Positions 54,747-64,000 of a stretch of 64,000 bases of DNA are shown in pieces. Made by a program: the position numbers and the translations under genes. Positions within the stretch are counted from its first letter, which is position 1, and the number at the start of each line of letters is the position of its first letter. This DNA is from Pseudomonas sp. H1h (GTDB lineage Bacteria; Pseudomonadota; Gammaproteobacteria; Pseudomonadales; Pseudomonadaceae), in contig NZ_AYMJ01000006.1 in assembly GCF_000633255.1 (NCBI RefSeq), positions 1 through 64,000 of the forward strand, written 5' to 3'. Under the pieces are notes generated by a model, which was given only the letters and a program-made list of their open reading frames with translations, had not been told where the DNA came from and did not search any database.

Positions 54747-54807
54747 ATTTCGGTAGATGGCCAGCCATAGGGCCTTCACCATTGCCATGCACCCTTAGAG
54801 AATCCGC

Positions 54808-56907
54808 ATGCAAACTTTTTTTATCGCGCCCACCGATTTTGGCGTGGGTCTGACCTCCATCAGCCTCGGGCTGGTGCGTACCCTGGAGCGGGCCGGACTG
54901 AAAGTCGGCTTCTTCAAACCGATTGCCCAGCCACATCCGGGCGACACTGGCCCTGAACGCTCCACCGAACTGGTAGCGCGTACCCACGGCCTGAAACCGC
55001 CGCAGCCACTGGGCCTGGCGCATGTCGAGCGGATGCTTGGCGACGGCCAGCTCGATGAACTGCTCGAAGAAATCATTGCCCTGTATCAGCAGGCCGCCAT
55101 CGGCAAAGACGTGCTGGTGGTCGAAGGCATGGTGCCGACCCGCACCGCCAGTTATGCCGCGCGGGTCAATCTGCACCTGGCGAAAAGCCTGGATGCCGAG
55201 GTGATTCTGGTCTCGGCGCCAGAAAACGAAGTGCTCGCCGAACTCTCCGGTCGCGTCGAATTGCAGGCGCAATTGTTCGGTGGCCCGAAAGACCCGAAAG
55301 TCCTCGGCGTGATCCTCAACAAGGTCAAGACCGACGAGAGCATGGACGCCTTCGCCACGCGTCTGAAAGAACATTCGCCATTGCTGCGCAGCGGTGATTT
55401 CCGCCTGCTCGGCTGCATCCCGTTTCAGCCGGAACTCAATGCGCCGCGCACCCGTGACGTCGCCGACCTGATGGGCGCGCAAGTGCTCAACGCCGGTGAC
55501 TACGAAACCCGGCGCATGACCAAAATCATTATTTGCGCGCGGACCATGCGCAACACCGTGGAGCTGCTCAAGCCCGGCGTGCTGGTGGTGACCCCGGGCG
55601 ATCGCGACGACATCATCCTCGCGGTCAGCCTCGCGGCACTCAACGGCGTACCGCTGGCCGGCCTGTTGCTGACCAGCGACACCCTGCCCGACCCGCGCAT
55701 CATGGACCTGTGTCGTGGCGCGCTACAGGCCGGTTTGCCGGTGCTTTCGGTGAGCACCGGTTCCTACGACACTGCCAACCTGCTCAATGGCCTGAACAAG
55801 GAAATCCCCATCGATGACCGCGAGCGCGCGGAGATCATCACCGATTTCGTCGCCAGTCATCTCGATGCCAAGTGGCTGCACCAGCGCTGTGGCACGCCAC
55901 GAGAAATGCGCCTGTCGCCAGCGGTATTCCGCTATCAACTGATTCAACGGGCGCAGTCAGCGAACAAACGCATCGTCCTGCCCGAAGGCAGCGAGCCACT
56001 CACCGTGCAAGCGGCGGCGATCTGCCAGGAGCGCGGAATCGCCCGTTGCGTGTTGCTGGCCAAACCCGAGGACGTCGAAGCCGTGGCCCGCGCCCAGGGC
56101 ATCGAGCTGCCGCCAGGCCTGGAGATTCTCGATCCGGACCTGATCCGCGAGCGCTATATCGAGCCGATGGTCGCCCTGCGCAAAAGCAAAAGCCTCAATG
56201 CGCCAATGGCCGAACAACAGCTGGAAGACACCGTGGTGATCGGCACCATGATGCTCGCGCTGGATGAAGTCGACGGGCTGGTTTCGGGCGTGATCAACAC
56301 CACCGCCAACACCATCCGCCCGGCCCTGCAACTGATCAAGACCGCGCCGGGCTGCACCCTGGTGTCGTCGGTGTTCTTCATGTTGTTCCCGGAAGAAGTG
56401 CTGGTCTACGGCGACTGCGTGATGAACCCGCACCCAAGTGCCACGGAGCTGGCCGAGATTGCCCTGCAAAGCGCCGACTCCGCTGCGGCATTCGGCATTA
56501 CCCCGCGGGTGGCGATGATCAGTTACTCCAGCGGCGAATCCGCCAGTGGTGAAGAAGTCGAGAAGGTGCGCGAGGCCACCCTGCTCGCCCACGAGCAACA
56601 GCACTCGCTGCTGATCGACGGCCCACTGCAATACGACGCCGCCGCCAACGCAGAAGTCGCCCGGCAACTGGCGCCGAACAGCCAGGTGGCCGGTCGCGCC
56701 ACGGTGTTTGTGTTCCCTGACCTGAACACCGGCAACACCACCCACAAAGCCGTGCAGCGCAGCGCCGATTGCGTCAGCCTCGGGCCGATGCTGCAAGGCC
56801 TGCGCAAACCGGTGAACGATCTGCCGCGCGGCGCGCAGGTCGACGACATCGTCTACACCATCGCCCTCACCGCGATTCAAGCTGCCAACCGACCTATGGA
56901 TGTGTAA
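54808..56907 (+). CDS. pta: Phosphate acetyltransferase (long form)
   Basis: A 699-residue enzyme interconverting acetyl-CoA and acetyl phosphate. The N-terminal P-loop-like domain (about 1-215; MQTFFIAPTDFGVGLTSISL) and the DRTGG domain (about 230-340) are regulatory. The catalytic PTA domain (about 375-695) holds ANKRIVLPEGSEPLTVQAA and GVINTTANTIRPALQLIKT. AGAGAA precedes the ATG. The next gene starts immediately at its stop codon. No acetate kinase gene is in this window. Confidence 0.96.
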   Translation: MQTFFIAPTDFGVGLTSISLGLVRTLERAGLKVGFFKPIAQPHPGDTGPERSTELVARTHGLKPPQPLGLAHVERMLGDGQLDELLEEIIALYQQAAIGKDVLVVEGMVPTRTASYAARVNLHLAKSLDAEVILVSAPENEVLAELSGRVELQAQLFGGPKDPKVLGVILNKVKTDESMDAFATRLKEHSPLLRSGDFRLLGCIPFQPELNAPRTRDVADLMGAQVLNAGDYETRRMTKIIICARTMRNTVELLKPGVLVVTPGDRDDIILAVSLAALNGVPLAGLLLTSDTLPDPRIMDLCRGALQAGLPVLSVSTGSYDTANLLNGLNKEIPIDDRERAEIITDFVASHLDAKWLHQRCGTPREMRLSPAVFRYQLIQRAQSANKRIVLPEGSEPLTVQAAAICQERGIARCVLLAKPEDVEAVARAQGIELPPGLEILDPDLIRERYIEPMVALRKSKSLNAPMAEQQLEDTVVIGTMMLALDEVDGLVSGVINTTANTIRPALQLIKTAPGCTLVSSVFFMLFPEEVLVYGDCVMNPHPSATELAEIALQSADSAAAFGITPRVAMISYSSGESASGEEVEKVREATLLAHEQQHSLLIDGPLQYDAAANAEVARQLAPNSQVAGRATVFVFPDLNTGNTTHKAVQRSADCVSLGPMLQGLRKPVNDLPRGAQVDDIVYTIALTAIQAANRPMDV

Positions 56908-57813
56908 ATGCTGGATTTTCTCCCCGCACCGCTGCGCGGCGTGATCGCCTCACTGCTGTTGGCGCTCAATACGATTCTGCTGTGCTCGTTTCTGTTCTGT
57001 GTGGCGCTGATCAAAGTGCTGCCCTTCGACCTCGCCCGACGCGCCTCGCTGTGGCTGATGAGCCACACCCACGAGGCATGGATCAGCAACAACAAAGCCT
57101 GGATGAACCTGGTGCGGCGCACGCGCTGGCACATCAGCGGCCTGCAAGGGCTCGACTATCAGCACTCGTATCTGATCACCAGCAACCATCAGAGCTGGGT
57201 CGACATTCTGGTGTTGCAGTACGTGCTCAACCGGCGTATTCAACCGCTGAAATTCTTCCTCAAGCAGGAACTGATCTGGGTCCCGGTGATCGGTCTGGCG
57301 TGGTGGGCGCTGGGCTTTCCGTTCATGAAGCGTTACTCCAAGGCGTATCTGGAAAAGCATCCGGAGAAGAAAGGCAAAGACCTGGAAACCACCCGCAAGA
57401 CCTGCGCAAAATTTCGCGATAACCCGGTAGGAATTTTCAACTTCGTCGAAGGCACGCGCTTCACCGAAGGCAAGCATGCGCAGCAGCAGTCGCCGTTCAA
57501 ATACCTGCTCAAGCCCAAGGCTGGCGGCATTGCTTTTGTGCTGGATGCGATGGGTGAACAGCTGGAATCGATCGTCAACGTGACCATTCACTATCCAGGC
57601 GGCCGCCCGGGGTTCTGGGACCTGCTGTGCGGCAATGTGCGCGACGTGGTAGTGCACTTTGAAGAACTGAAAATCCCGCAGCAATTCATCGGCAAGAACT
57701 ACGATCAGGACGGCGAATACCGCCTGCAGTTTCAGGGCTGGATCAATCAGCTGTGGCAGGACAAGGATGCGCTGCTGGAACAGATGCACCGCGAATACCC
57801 GGAGCGCCGCTGA
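56908..57813 (+). CDS. YihG/PlsC-type membrane acyltransferase
   Basis: A 301-residue lysophospholipid/polyol acyltransferase. It has an N-terminal membrane helix (about 10-40), the catalytic NHQSWVDILVLQ motif (HX4D, about 92-103) and the acceptor motif FVEGTRFTEGK (about 175-185). YihG of E. coli is a PlsC paralogue influencing unsaturated acyl composition of phosphatidic acid. It directly abuts pta (TAAATG), so the two are co-transcribed, but a functional link is not evident. Confidence 0.88.
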   Translation: MLDFLPAPLRGVIASLLLALNTILLCSFLFCVALIKVLPFDLARRASLWLMSHTHEAWISNNKAWMNLVRRTRWHISGLQGLDYQHSYLITSNHQSWVDILVLQYVLNRRIQPLKFFLKQELIWVPVIGLAWWALGFPFMKRYSKAYLEKHPEKKGKDLETTRKTCAKFRDNPVGIFNFVEGTRFTEGKHAQQQSPFKYLLKPKAGGIAFVLDAMGEQLESIVNVTIHYPGGRPGFWDLLCGNVRDVVVHFEELKIPQQFIGKNYDQDGEYRLQFQGWINQLWQDKDALLEQMHREYPERR

Positions 57814-57865
57814 CTCGGGATGATCTGTGCTGAACACCCTTGTGTATTCAATAGAGACCCCATGT

Positions 57866-57943
57866 CTTGCTCGCGAAAACGGTGAATCAGCCGGCAACGA
57901 TGCCGAACGACACACCGCCTTCGCGAGCAAGCCCGCTCCCACA
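57866..57943. repeat. REP pair, left arm truncated
   Basis: A partial arm 'cttgctcgcgaaaacggtg' and a full inverse arm 'caccgccttcgcgagcaagcccgctcccaca' flank about 25 bases. Confidence 0.85.
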
Positions 57944-57967
57944 GTTTTGACCAGGTTGGCCCGAAAC

Positions 57968-58004
57968 AAAAAGCCCGCGGATGATTGCTCATCGGCGGGC
58001 TTTT
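57968..58004. terminator. Bidirectional terminator between the acyltransferase and cysNC
   Basis: Stem AAAAGCCCGC/GCGGGCTTTT around an imperfect loop containing an inner pairing (gatga/tcatc); A/T runs on both sides serve both convergent genes. Confidence 0.88.
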
Positions 58005-58019
58005 GTTTTCAGCTAACGC

Positions 58020-59918
58020 TTAGATCGCGCCACGCTTGCGCAGTAGATCGAGCACTTGCTTGACGCTTTCTTCCAGCGACAGCGACTGGGTGTCGATCAC
58101 CAGATCAGCATTCAGCGGCACGTCATACGGGAAGGATTCGCCCGGAATGTTATCGCCACCGGCAGCATACAGCCCTTGCGGATCACGCTCGGCACATACC
58201 GCAGGCGAAGCCTGCACGTAGACGGTCAGCAGACGATCCTTGCCGATCAGGTCCTTGGCCTGTTCACGACCTTCAGCACTCGGCGCGACGAACGCGGCCA
58301 GGGTCAGCAGACCGGCTTCGTTGAACTGACGCGCCACGTGCGCGGCACGACGCCAGTTCTCGGTACGGCCGGCACGATCCTGTGGCAGACCTTTGTTCAG
58401 GTCGTGACGCAGGTTCTGCCCGTCGAGCACAAACACCGCACGGCCCATGTCGAACAACTTGCGCTCGACGGCGTAGGCCAGCGTGCTCTTGCCCGCGCCT
58501 GACAGGCCGCTGAACAGCACGGTCGCCGGTTGCTGACCGAAACGCTGTGCACGTTCTTCGGTAGCCACATGGGCCAGCTTGCCGTGGTGCGTGGCAGTAC
58601 CGTGGCTCACAGGCTGAGCGACGATCATGCCGGCGCCGACGGTGCCGTTGGTCAAGCGGTCGATGATGATGAACGCGCCGGTGGTGCGGTTGCTGTCGTA
58701 ACCGTCGAGGGCGATCGGTGCGTCGAGCGCGATCTTCACCTTGCCGATTTCGTTGAGCTGCAACGCGCTCGCAGGACCTTCTTCCAACGTATTCACGTCG
58801 ACCTTGTTGACGATGCTGGCGATGGAGCCCGGCACGTAACTGGTGGCGCGCTTGATGTCGTATTTCTTGCCCGGCAGCATCGGCTCTTCAGCCATCCACA
58901 CCAGCATCGCTTCGAAGCTGTCGGTGACCGGCGGCACGTTGTCGGCGTGCACCAGCAGGTCGCCCCGGGAGATGTCGATTTCGTCTTCCATGGTCAGCGT
59001 CACCGCTTGACCAGGACCGGCGTGCTCCAGCTCGCCTTCGAAGGTGACGATGGATTTCACGCGGCTGCTCTTGCCCGACGGCAGAACAACCACTTCGTCG
59101 CCCTTCTTGACGATGCCGCTGGCGAGGGTGCCGGCGAAACCGCGGAAATTCAGGTTAGGACGGTTGACGTACTGCACCGGGAAACGCAGATCGGTGAAGT
59201 TGCGGTCGCCCGCCACTTCCACGGTCTCGAGAATTTCCATCAGCGACTGACCTTTGTACCAAGGCGAGCGCTCGGATTTGTTCACCACGTTGTCGCCCTT
59301 CAGCGCCGACATCGGCACGAAGTGCATGCTGGTCGGCTTCATCTTCAAGCCTTCGGCGAACTTCAGGTAGTCGGCCTTGATCGACTCGAACACGCCTTCG
59401 TCGAAGTCCTTGAGGTCCATCTTGTTGATGGCAACAACGATGTGCTTGATGCCGAGCAACGAGGCGATGAAGCTGTGGCGACGGGTCTGGGTCTGCACGC
59501 CGTAGCGGGCGTCGACCAGGATGATCGCCAGGTCACAGGTGGATGCACCGGTGGCCATGTTGCGGGTGTACTGCTCATGGCCGGGGGTGTCGGCGATGAT
59601 GAATTTGCGCTTGGCGGTGGAGAAGTAGCGGTAGGCGACATCGATGGTGATGCCCTGCTCACGCTCGGCCTGCAGACCGTCGACCAGCAACGCCAGGTCG
59701 ATGTCGTCACCGGTGGTGCCGACTTTCTTCGAATCGCGGGTGATGGCTTCCAGGTGATCTTCGTAGATCATCTTGGAGTCGTGCAGCAGGCGCCCGATCA
59801 GGGTGCTCTTGCCGTCATCGACGTTACCGCAGGTCAAAAAGCGCAGCAGCTCTTTACGTTCGTGCTGGCCCAGGTAGGCGAGGATGTCCTCGCTGATCAA
59901 ATCAGATACGTGCGACAT
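58020..59918 (-). CDS. cysNC: Bifunctional sulfate adenylyltransferase subunit 1/adenylylsulfate kinase (CysNC fusion)
   Basis: A 632-residue fusion. Residues about 25-440 are the CysN GTPase: G1 [21 protein letters not shown]3 [13 protein letters not shown]4 NKMD. Residues about 455-632 are CysC APS kinase, with P-loop [17 protein letters not shown]. It activates sulfate to APS with CysD, then phosphorylates it to PAPS. The fusion is usual in Pseudomonas. It begins nine bases after cysD. Confidence 0.96.
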   Translation of the reverse strand: MSHVSDLISEDILAYLGQHERKELLRFLTCGNVDDGKSTLIGRLLHDSKMIYEDHLEAITRDSKKVGTTGDDIDLALLVDGLQAEREQGITIDVAYRYFSTAKRKFIIADTPGHEQYTRNMATGASTCDLAIILVDARYGVQTQTRRHSFIASLLGIKHIVVAINKMDLKDFDEGVFESIKADYLKFAEGLKMKPTSMHFVPMSALKGDNVVNKSERSPWYKGQSLMEILETVEVAGDRNFTDLRFPVQYVNRPNLNFRGFAGTLASGIVKKGDEVVVLPSGKSSRVKSIVTFEGELEHAGPGQAVTLTMEDEIDISRGDLLVHADNVPPVTDSFEAMLVWMAEEPMLPGKKYDIKRATSYVPGSIASIVNKVDVNTLEEGPASALQLNEIGKVKIALDAPIALDGYDSNRTTGAFIIIDRLTNGTVGAGMIVAQPVSHGTATHHGKLAHVATEERAQRFGQQPATVLFSGLSGAGKSTLAYAVERKLFDMGRAVFVLDGQNLRHDLNKGLPQDRAGRTENWRRAAHVARQFNEAGLLTLAAFVAPSAEGREQAKDLIGKDRLLTVYVQASPAVCAERDPQGLYAAGGDNIPGESFPYDVPLNADLVIDTQSLSLEESVKQVLDLLRKRGAI

Positions 59919-59927
59919 GACAACCCC

Positions 59928-60845
59928 TTAGAAATAGCCTTGACGTTTTTTGTCTTCCATGGAGCCAGCGCCATCGTGGTCGATGACCCGGCCCTGGCGC
60001 TCGGAAGTTCGCGTCAGGAGCATTTCCTGAATGATGTCCGTCAGCGTCTCGGCTTCGGACTCCACCGCGCCCGTCAACGGGTAGCAGCCAAGGGTACGGA
60101 AACGCACTTTCTTTTTGACGATGCGCGCCTTGTCTTCATCAGACAGGTGCTCGAGGATGCGCTCGTCGTCAATCATGATCAGCGTGCCGTTCTTCTCGAT
60201 CACTTCACGCTCGGCGGCGAAGTACAGCGGCACAATCGGGATGCCTTCGAGGTAGATGTACTGCCAGATGTCCAGCTCGGTCCAGTTCGACAACGGGAAC
60301 ACACGAATGGATTCGCCCTTGTTGACCTTGCCGTTGTAGACGTTCCACAGCTCAGGGCGCTGGTTTTTCGGGTCCCAGCGGTGCTTGCTGTCGCGGAACG
60401 AATACACGCGCTCTTTCGCGCGGGATTTCTCTTCATCGCGACGGGCGCCGCCAAAGGCTGCGTCGAAACCATACTTGTCGAGTGCCTGCTTCAGGCCTTC
60501 GGTCTTCATGATGTCGGTGTGCTTGGCGCTGCCGTGGGTGAACGGGTTGATGTTCTGCGCCACGCCGTCCGGGTTGATGTGAGTGATCAGGTCCAGGCCC
60601 AGTTCTTCGACCATCTTGTCGCGGAACTTGTACATCTCCTGGAATTTCCAGCGGGTGTCGACGTGCATCACCGGAAACGGCAGTTTGCCCGGGAAGAACG
60701 CCTTGCGTGCCAGGTGCAGCATCACGGCGGAGTCTTTACCGATGGAGTACAGCATCACCGGGTTGTCGAACTCGGCGGCCACCTCGCGGATGATGTGGAT
60801 GCTTTCCGCCTCCAGCTGTTTCAGATGCGTCAGTTTGTCGACCAT
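59928..60845 (-). CDS. cysD: Sulfate adenylyltransferase subunit 2
   Basis: A 305-residue ATP-sulfurylase subunit of the PAPS-reductase-like N-type ATP-pyrophosphatase fold. The PP-loop is [18 protein letters not shown] (about 33-50); [19 protein letters not shown] is also conserved. It heads the cysD-cysNC operon. The 257-bp upstream region contains a REP pair and presumably the promoter. Confidence 0.97.
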   Translation of the reverse strand: MVDKLTHLKQLEAESIHIIREVAAEFDNPVMLYSIGKDSAVMLHLARKAFFPGKLPFPVMHVDTRWKFQEMYKFRDKMVEELGLDLITHINPDGVAQNINPFTHGSAKHTDIMKTEGLKQALDKYGFDAAFGGARRDEEKSRAKERVYSFRDSKHRWDPKNQRPELWNVYNGKVNKGESIRVFPLSNWTELDIWQYIYLEGIPIVPLYFAAEREVIEKNGTLIMIDDERILEHLSDEDKARIVKKKVRFRTLGCYPLTGAVESEAETLTDIIQEMLLTRTSERQGRVIDHDGAGSMEDKKRQGYF

Positions 60846-60994
60846 GGCTACTCACGAAAGCTTTCTTATGAACGGCCAGCGGGCCGTGTTCGAGCGGGGA
60901 ATCCTAGCACAGCGTCCTTCTTCTAATCAGGGCGCAAGCTAGAACGAAAGGGCATATGAATATGCCCGCTGGTTCGGCCGTGAAACGCTGTCCC

Positions 60995-61085
60995 TGTGGG
61001 AGCGGGCTTGCTCGCGAAGGCGGAGGATCAGTCGAAATCATTGTTGAATGACACACCGCTTTCGGGAGCAAGCCCCCTCCCACAT
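60995..61085. repeat. REP pair between the Nif3-like gene and cysD
   Basis: 'tgtgggagcgggcttgctcgcgaaggcgg' and an inverse arm (one arm has 'ttcgggagcaagccccctcccaca', slightly mutated) flank about 35 bases. Confidence 0.9.
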
Positions 61086-61102
61086 TGGAGAGATGTTTAA
61101 CT

Positions 61103-61861
61103 TCAGATCGGGTTCGGGATGTCGATGAACATGTGTTCGAGTGCAAAGCGCTTCGCCAGATAGTCACCCAACGCCTGCACGCCGTAGCGTTCGGTGGCGT
61201 GGTGGCCGGCAGCGATGAAGCTGATGTCGTTTTCTCGGGCGCTGTGGAAGGTCTGTTCGGAAGCTTCTCCGCTGAGGAACAGATCGACACCCGCCGCCAC
61301 GCCCTGATCGATGTAGCCCTGGCCGCCTCCAGTGCACCAGCCGACCCGACGAATCATCGCGCTGCCTTCGACCAGCAGTGGCTCACGGCCCATGGCGTCT
61401 TTCACCTTGCGGGCGAAGTCACGCGGGGTCATGGGCTCGCTCAACGAACCGACCAGTCCGACAATCTTGAGGTTGTCCGGGTCCAGCGGCCCTTCGACGG
61501 TAATGTCCAGCTGACGCGCCAGCTGCACGTTGTTGCCGACCTCCGGGTGCAGGTCCAGCGGCAGGTGATAGGCGAGCAGACTGATGTCGTGCTTGAGAAG
61601 CGTTTTCAAGCGACGCTGCTTCATGCCGGTGATGCAGGGGCTCTCGCCTTTCCAGAAATAGCCGTGATGCACCAGGATCAGATCGGCCTCGGCCTCCACC
61701 GCGGCGTCGAGCAAGGCCTGACTGGCGGTGACGCCACTGACGATACGCATCACTTGTGGACGGCCCTCGACCTGCAGACCGTTGGGGCAATAATCGGCAA
61801 TTTTTGCACTGCCAAGGTAACGGTCGGCTTCTTCGACCAGGGTGCTGAGGGCGACGGCCAT
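61103..61861 (-). CDS. Nif3-like dinuclear metal-centre protein
   Basis: A 252-residue protein of the NIF3/YbgI family, which forms hexamers holding a two-metal site; the physiological reaction is unsettled (proposed GTP cyclohydrolase-like or hydrolase roles). Metal ligands are expected in LVHHGYFWKGE (HH about 65), LPLDLHPEVGNN and near the C-terminus in AAGHHATERYGVQAL. Position beside algW matches other pseudomonads. Confidence 0.9.
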   Translation of the reverse strand: MAVALSTLVEEADRYLGSAKIADYCPNGLQVEGRPQVMRIVSGVTASQALLDAAVEAEADLILVHHGYFWKGESPCITGMKQRRLKTLLKHDISLLAYHLPLDLHPEVGNNVQLARQLDITVEGPLDPDNLKIVGLVGSLSEPMTPRDFARKVKDAMGREPLLVEGSAMIRRVGWCTGGGQGYIDQGVAAGVDLFLSGEASEQTFHSARENDISFIAAGHHATERYGVQALGDYLAKRFALEHMFIDIPNPI

Positions 61862-61964
61862 GAAAGACTCCTGAAAATCCCGTTCAGAGGCGCGCGCGGC
61901 CTCGTATAATGCGCGACATTATGGGCGGTCTGACCCCGCCTGCAACTTTTCCAGGACGTGCTTA

Positions 61965-63119
<1,155 letters not shown>

Positions 63120-63130
63120 GCACAAAGCAG

Positions 63131-63220
63131 TGTGGGAGCGAGCCTGCTCGCGAAGAGGCCTCGACGTTCAACATGGATGTTGAATGAGAAAGCGCTTTCG
63201 CGAGCAGGCTCGCTCCCACA
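63131..63220. repeat. REP pair between algW and hisC
   Basis: 'tgtgggagcgagcctgctcgcgaag' and its inverse flank about 40 bases containing a second small palindrome (tcaacatggatgttga), between convergent genes. Confidence 0.92.
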
Positions 63221-63234
63221 GGTTCAGCCGTGCT

Positions 63235-64000
63235 TCAGAGGTCGCCGAGGCCGTAGATCAATGCCTGATTCTGCTCCGGCGTACCGATCGAAATCCGCAG
63301 GAACTGCGCAATCCGCGCCTGCTTGAAGTGGCGCACGATCACGCCCTGCTCACGCAGCTTGGCCGCCAGCCCCGCCGCATCATGCTGCGGATGCCGGGCA
63401 AAGATGAAGTTCGCCGCCGAAGGCAGCACTTCAAAACCTTTGGCCTGCAACTGCGCAATCACCCAGTCGCGACTCTCGATGACCAGACGGCAGGTCTTGT
63501 CGAAGTACTCGCGATCTTCGAATGCAGCGGCAGCGCCGACGATCGCCAGACGATCCAGCGGGTACGAGTTGAAGCTGTTCTTGATCCGCTCCAGCGCTTC
63601 GATCAAATCCGGATGCCCTACCGCCAGACCAACGCGCAGGCCGGCCAGCGAGCGCGACTTGGACAGGGTCTGGGTCACCAGCAAGTTCGGGTAGCGGTCC
63701 ACCAGGCTGATCGCCGTTTCGCCGCCAAAGTCGATGTACGCCTCATCCACCACCACTACCGAATCCGGGCTGGCCTTGAGGATCTGCTCGACTGCCTCCA
63801 GCGCCAACAGACAACCGGTCGGTGCATTCGGATTCGGGAAAATGATCCCGCCGTTGGGTTTGGCGTAGTCGTCCGGGTCGATCTGGAACTGCGAGTTCAG
63901 CGGCACCGCGTCGAATTTTATGCCGTACAGACCGCAGTAAACCGGGTAGAAGCTGTAGCTGATGTCCGGGAACAGCAGCGGCTGATCGTGCTGTAGCAGA
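63235..64000 (-). CDS. hisC: Histidinol-phosphate aminotransferase (N-terminus beyond window)
   Basis: Partial gene; 255 codons are present and the 5' part lies past base 64000. The PLP-dependent aminotransferase fold shows [12 protein letters not shown], the aspartate loop [15 protein letters not shown], and the PLP lysine in [20 protein letters not shown]. It converts imidazole-acetol phosphate to histidinol phosphate in histidine synthesis. Position next to algW corresponds to hisC1 of P. aeruginosa. Confidence 0.93.
   Translation of the reverse strand, partial: LLQHDQPLLFPDISYSFYPVYCGLYGIKFDAVPLNSQFQIDPDDYAKPNGGIIFPNPNAPTGCLLALEAVEQILKASPDSVVVVDEAYIDFGGETAISLVDRYPNLLVTQTLSKSRSLAGLRVGLAVGHPDLIEALERIKNSFNSYPLDRLAIVGAAAAFEDREYFDKTCRLVIESRDWVIAQLQAKGFEVLPSAANFIFARHPQHDAAGLAAKLREQGVIVRHFKQARIAQFLRISIGTPEQNQALIYGLGDL

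Noticed and set aside
58530..60926. 798-codon rightward frame opposite cysNC-cysD
   Set aside because: Antisense to highly conserved sulfate-activation genes; no recognisable protein.

Overview
The window looks like a chromosomal segment of a fluorescent pseudomonad (Pseudomonas fluorescens group). The reasons are high-GC coding sequence, dense REP/REPIN palindromes of the 'gtgggagcgggcttgctcgcgaa' type between genes, and gene neighbourhoods typical of Pseudomonas (sigma/FecR/TonB-receptor trios, hmgA-fahA-maiA, folM-folE-folX, cysD-cysNC, algW-hisC). No rRNA, tRNA, CRISPR array, transposase or prophage block was seen.

Layout. 0-4.2 kb: dispersed-repeat DNA, a 2-hydroxyacid dehydrogenase, a small membrane protein, and a divergent EamA exporter/AraC regulator pair. 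4.3-14.8 kb: an iron island with two cell-surface signalling systems, FiuI-FiuR-FiuA-like (ferrichrome) and FecI-FecR-FecA-like (ferric citrate), facing each other across one Fur-box-like site. The DUF3649-PepSY-DUF3325 membrane operon runs into fiuI. 15-20.6 kb: an HPF/RaiA-type ribosome factor, L-serine catabolism (LysR regulator, serine dehydratase, serine transporter), a DUF3509 protein and PsiE.

20.9-25.7 kb is the most interesting part: a divergent luxR/luxI quorum-sensing pair with a clear lux box. It is followed on the luxI strand by an AfsA-type hotdog protein, a short old-yellow-enzyme-type reductase and an SDR. That trio parallels the steps of Streptomyces gamma-butyrolactone synthesis (AfsA condensation, ene reduction, keto reduction) and would lie under AHL control.

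25.8-34.6 kb: LexA-controlled yebG, a leucine-dehydrogenase homologue lacking the catalytic lysine of its GGGK motif, a SirB1-like protein, a 131-bp-period tandem array of REP pairs, and the homogentisate branch of Tyr/Phe degradation (MFS transporter, maiA, fahA, hmgA, divergent IclR-type hmgR with a palindromic operator). 35.1-37.5 kb: an S-type pyocin-like bacteriocin with an unfamiliar C-terminal toxin domain and an overlapping small immunity-protein candidate. 37.5-42.9 kb: SDR, MEST-like hydrolase, class II aldolase, LrgA/LrgB with a LysR regulator, and a flavodoxin. 43-48.5 kb: a short LOV photoreceptor, a possible PilZ-like protein, a MerR regulator resembling B12-independent (class II) LitR proteins, a monooxygenase-domain membrane protein, and the tetrahydromonapterin operon folM-folE-folX; together they suggest a blue-light response module. 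48.7-64 kb: conserved housekeeping genes (trxB, cysZ, a glycosyltransferase, an ene reductase, glutathione peroxidase, slyD, pta, an acyltransferase, cysNC, cysD, a Nif3-like protein, algW, partial hisC). All functional assignments come from reading motifs and from memory of the families; no searches were run.
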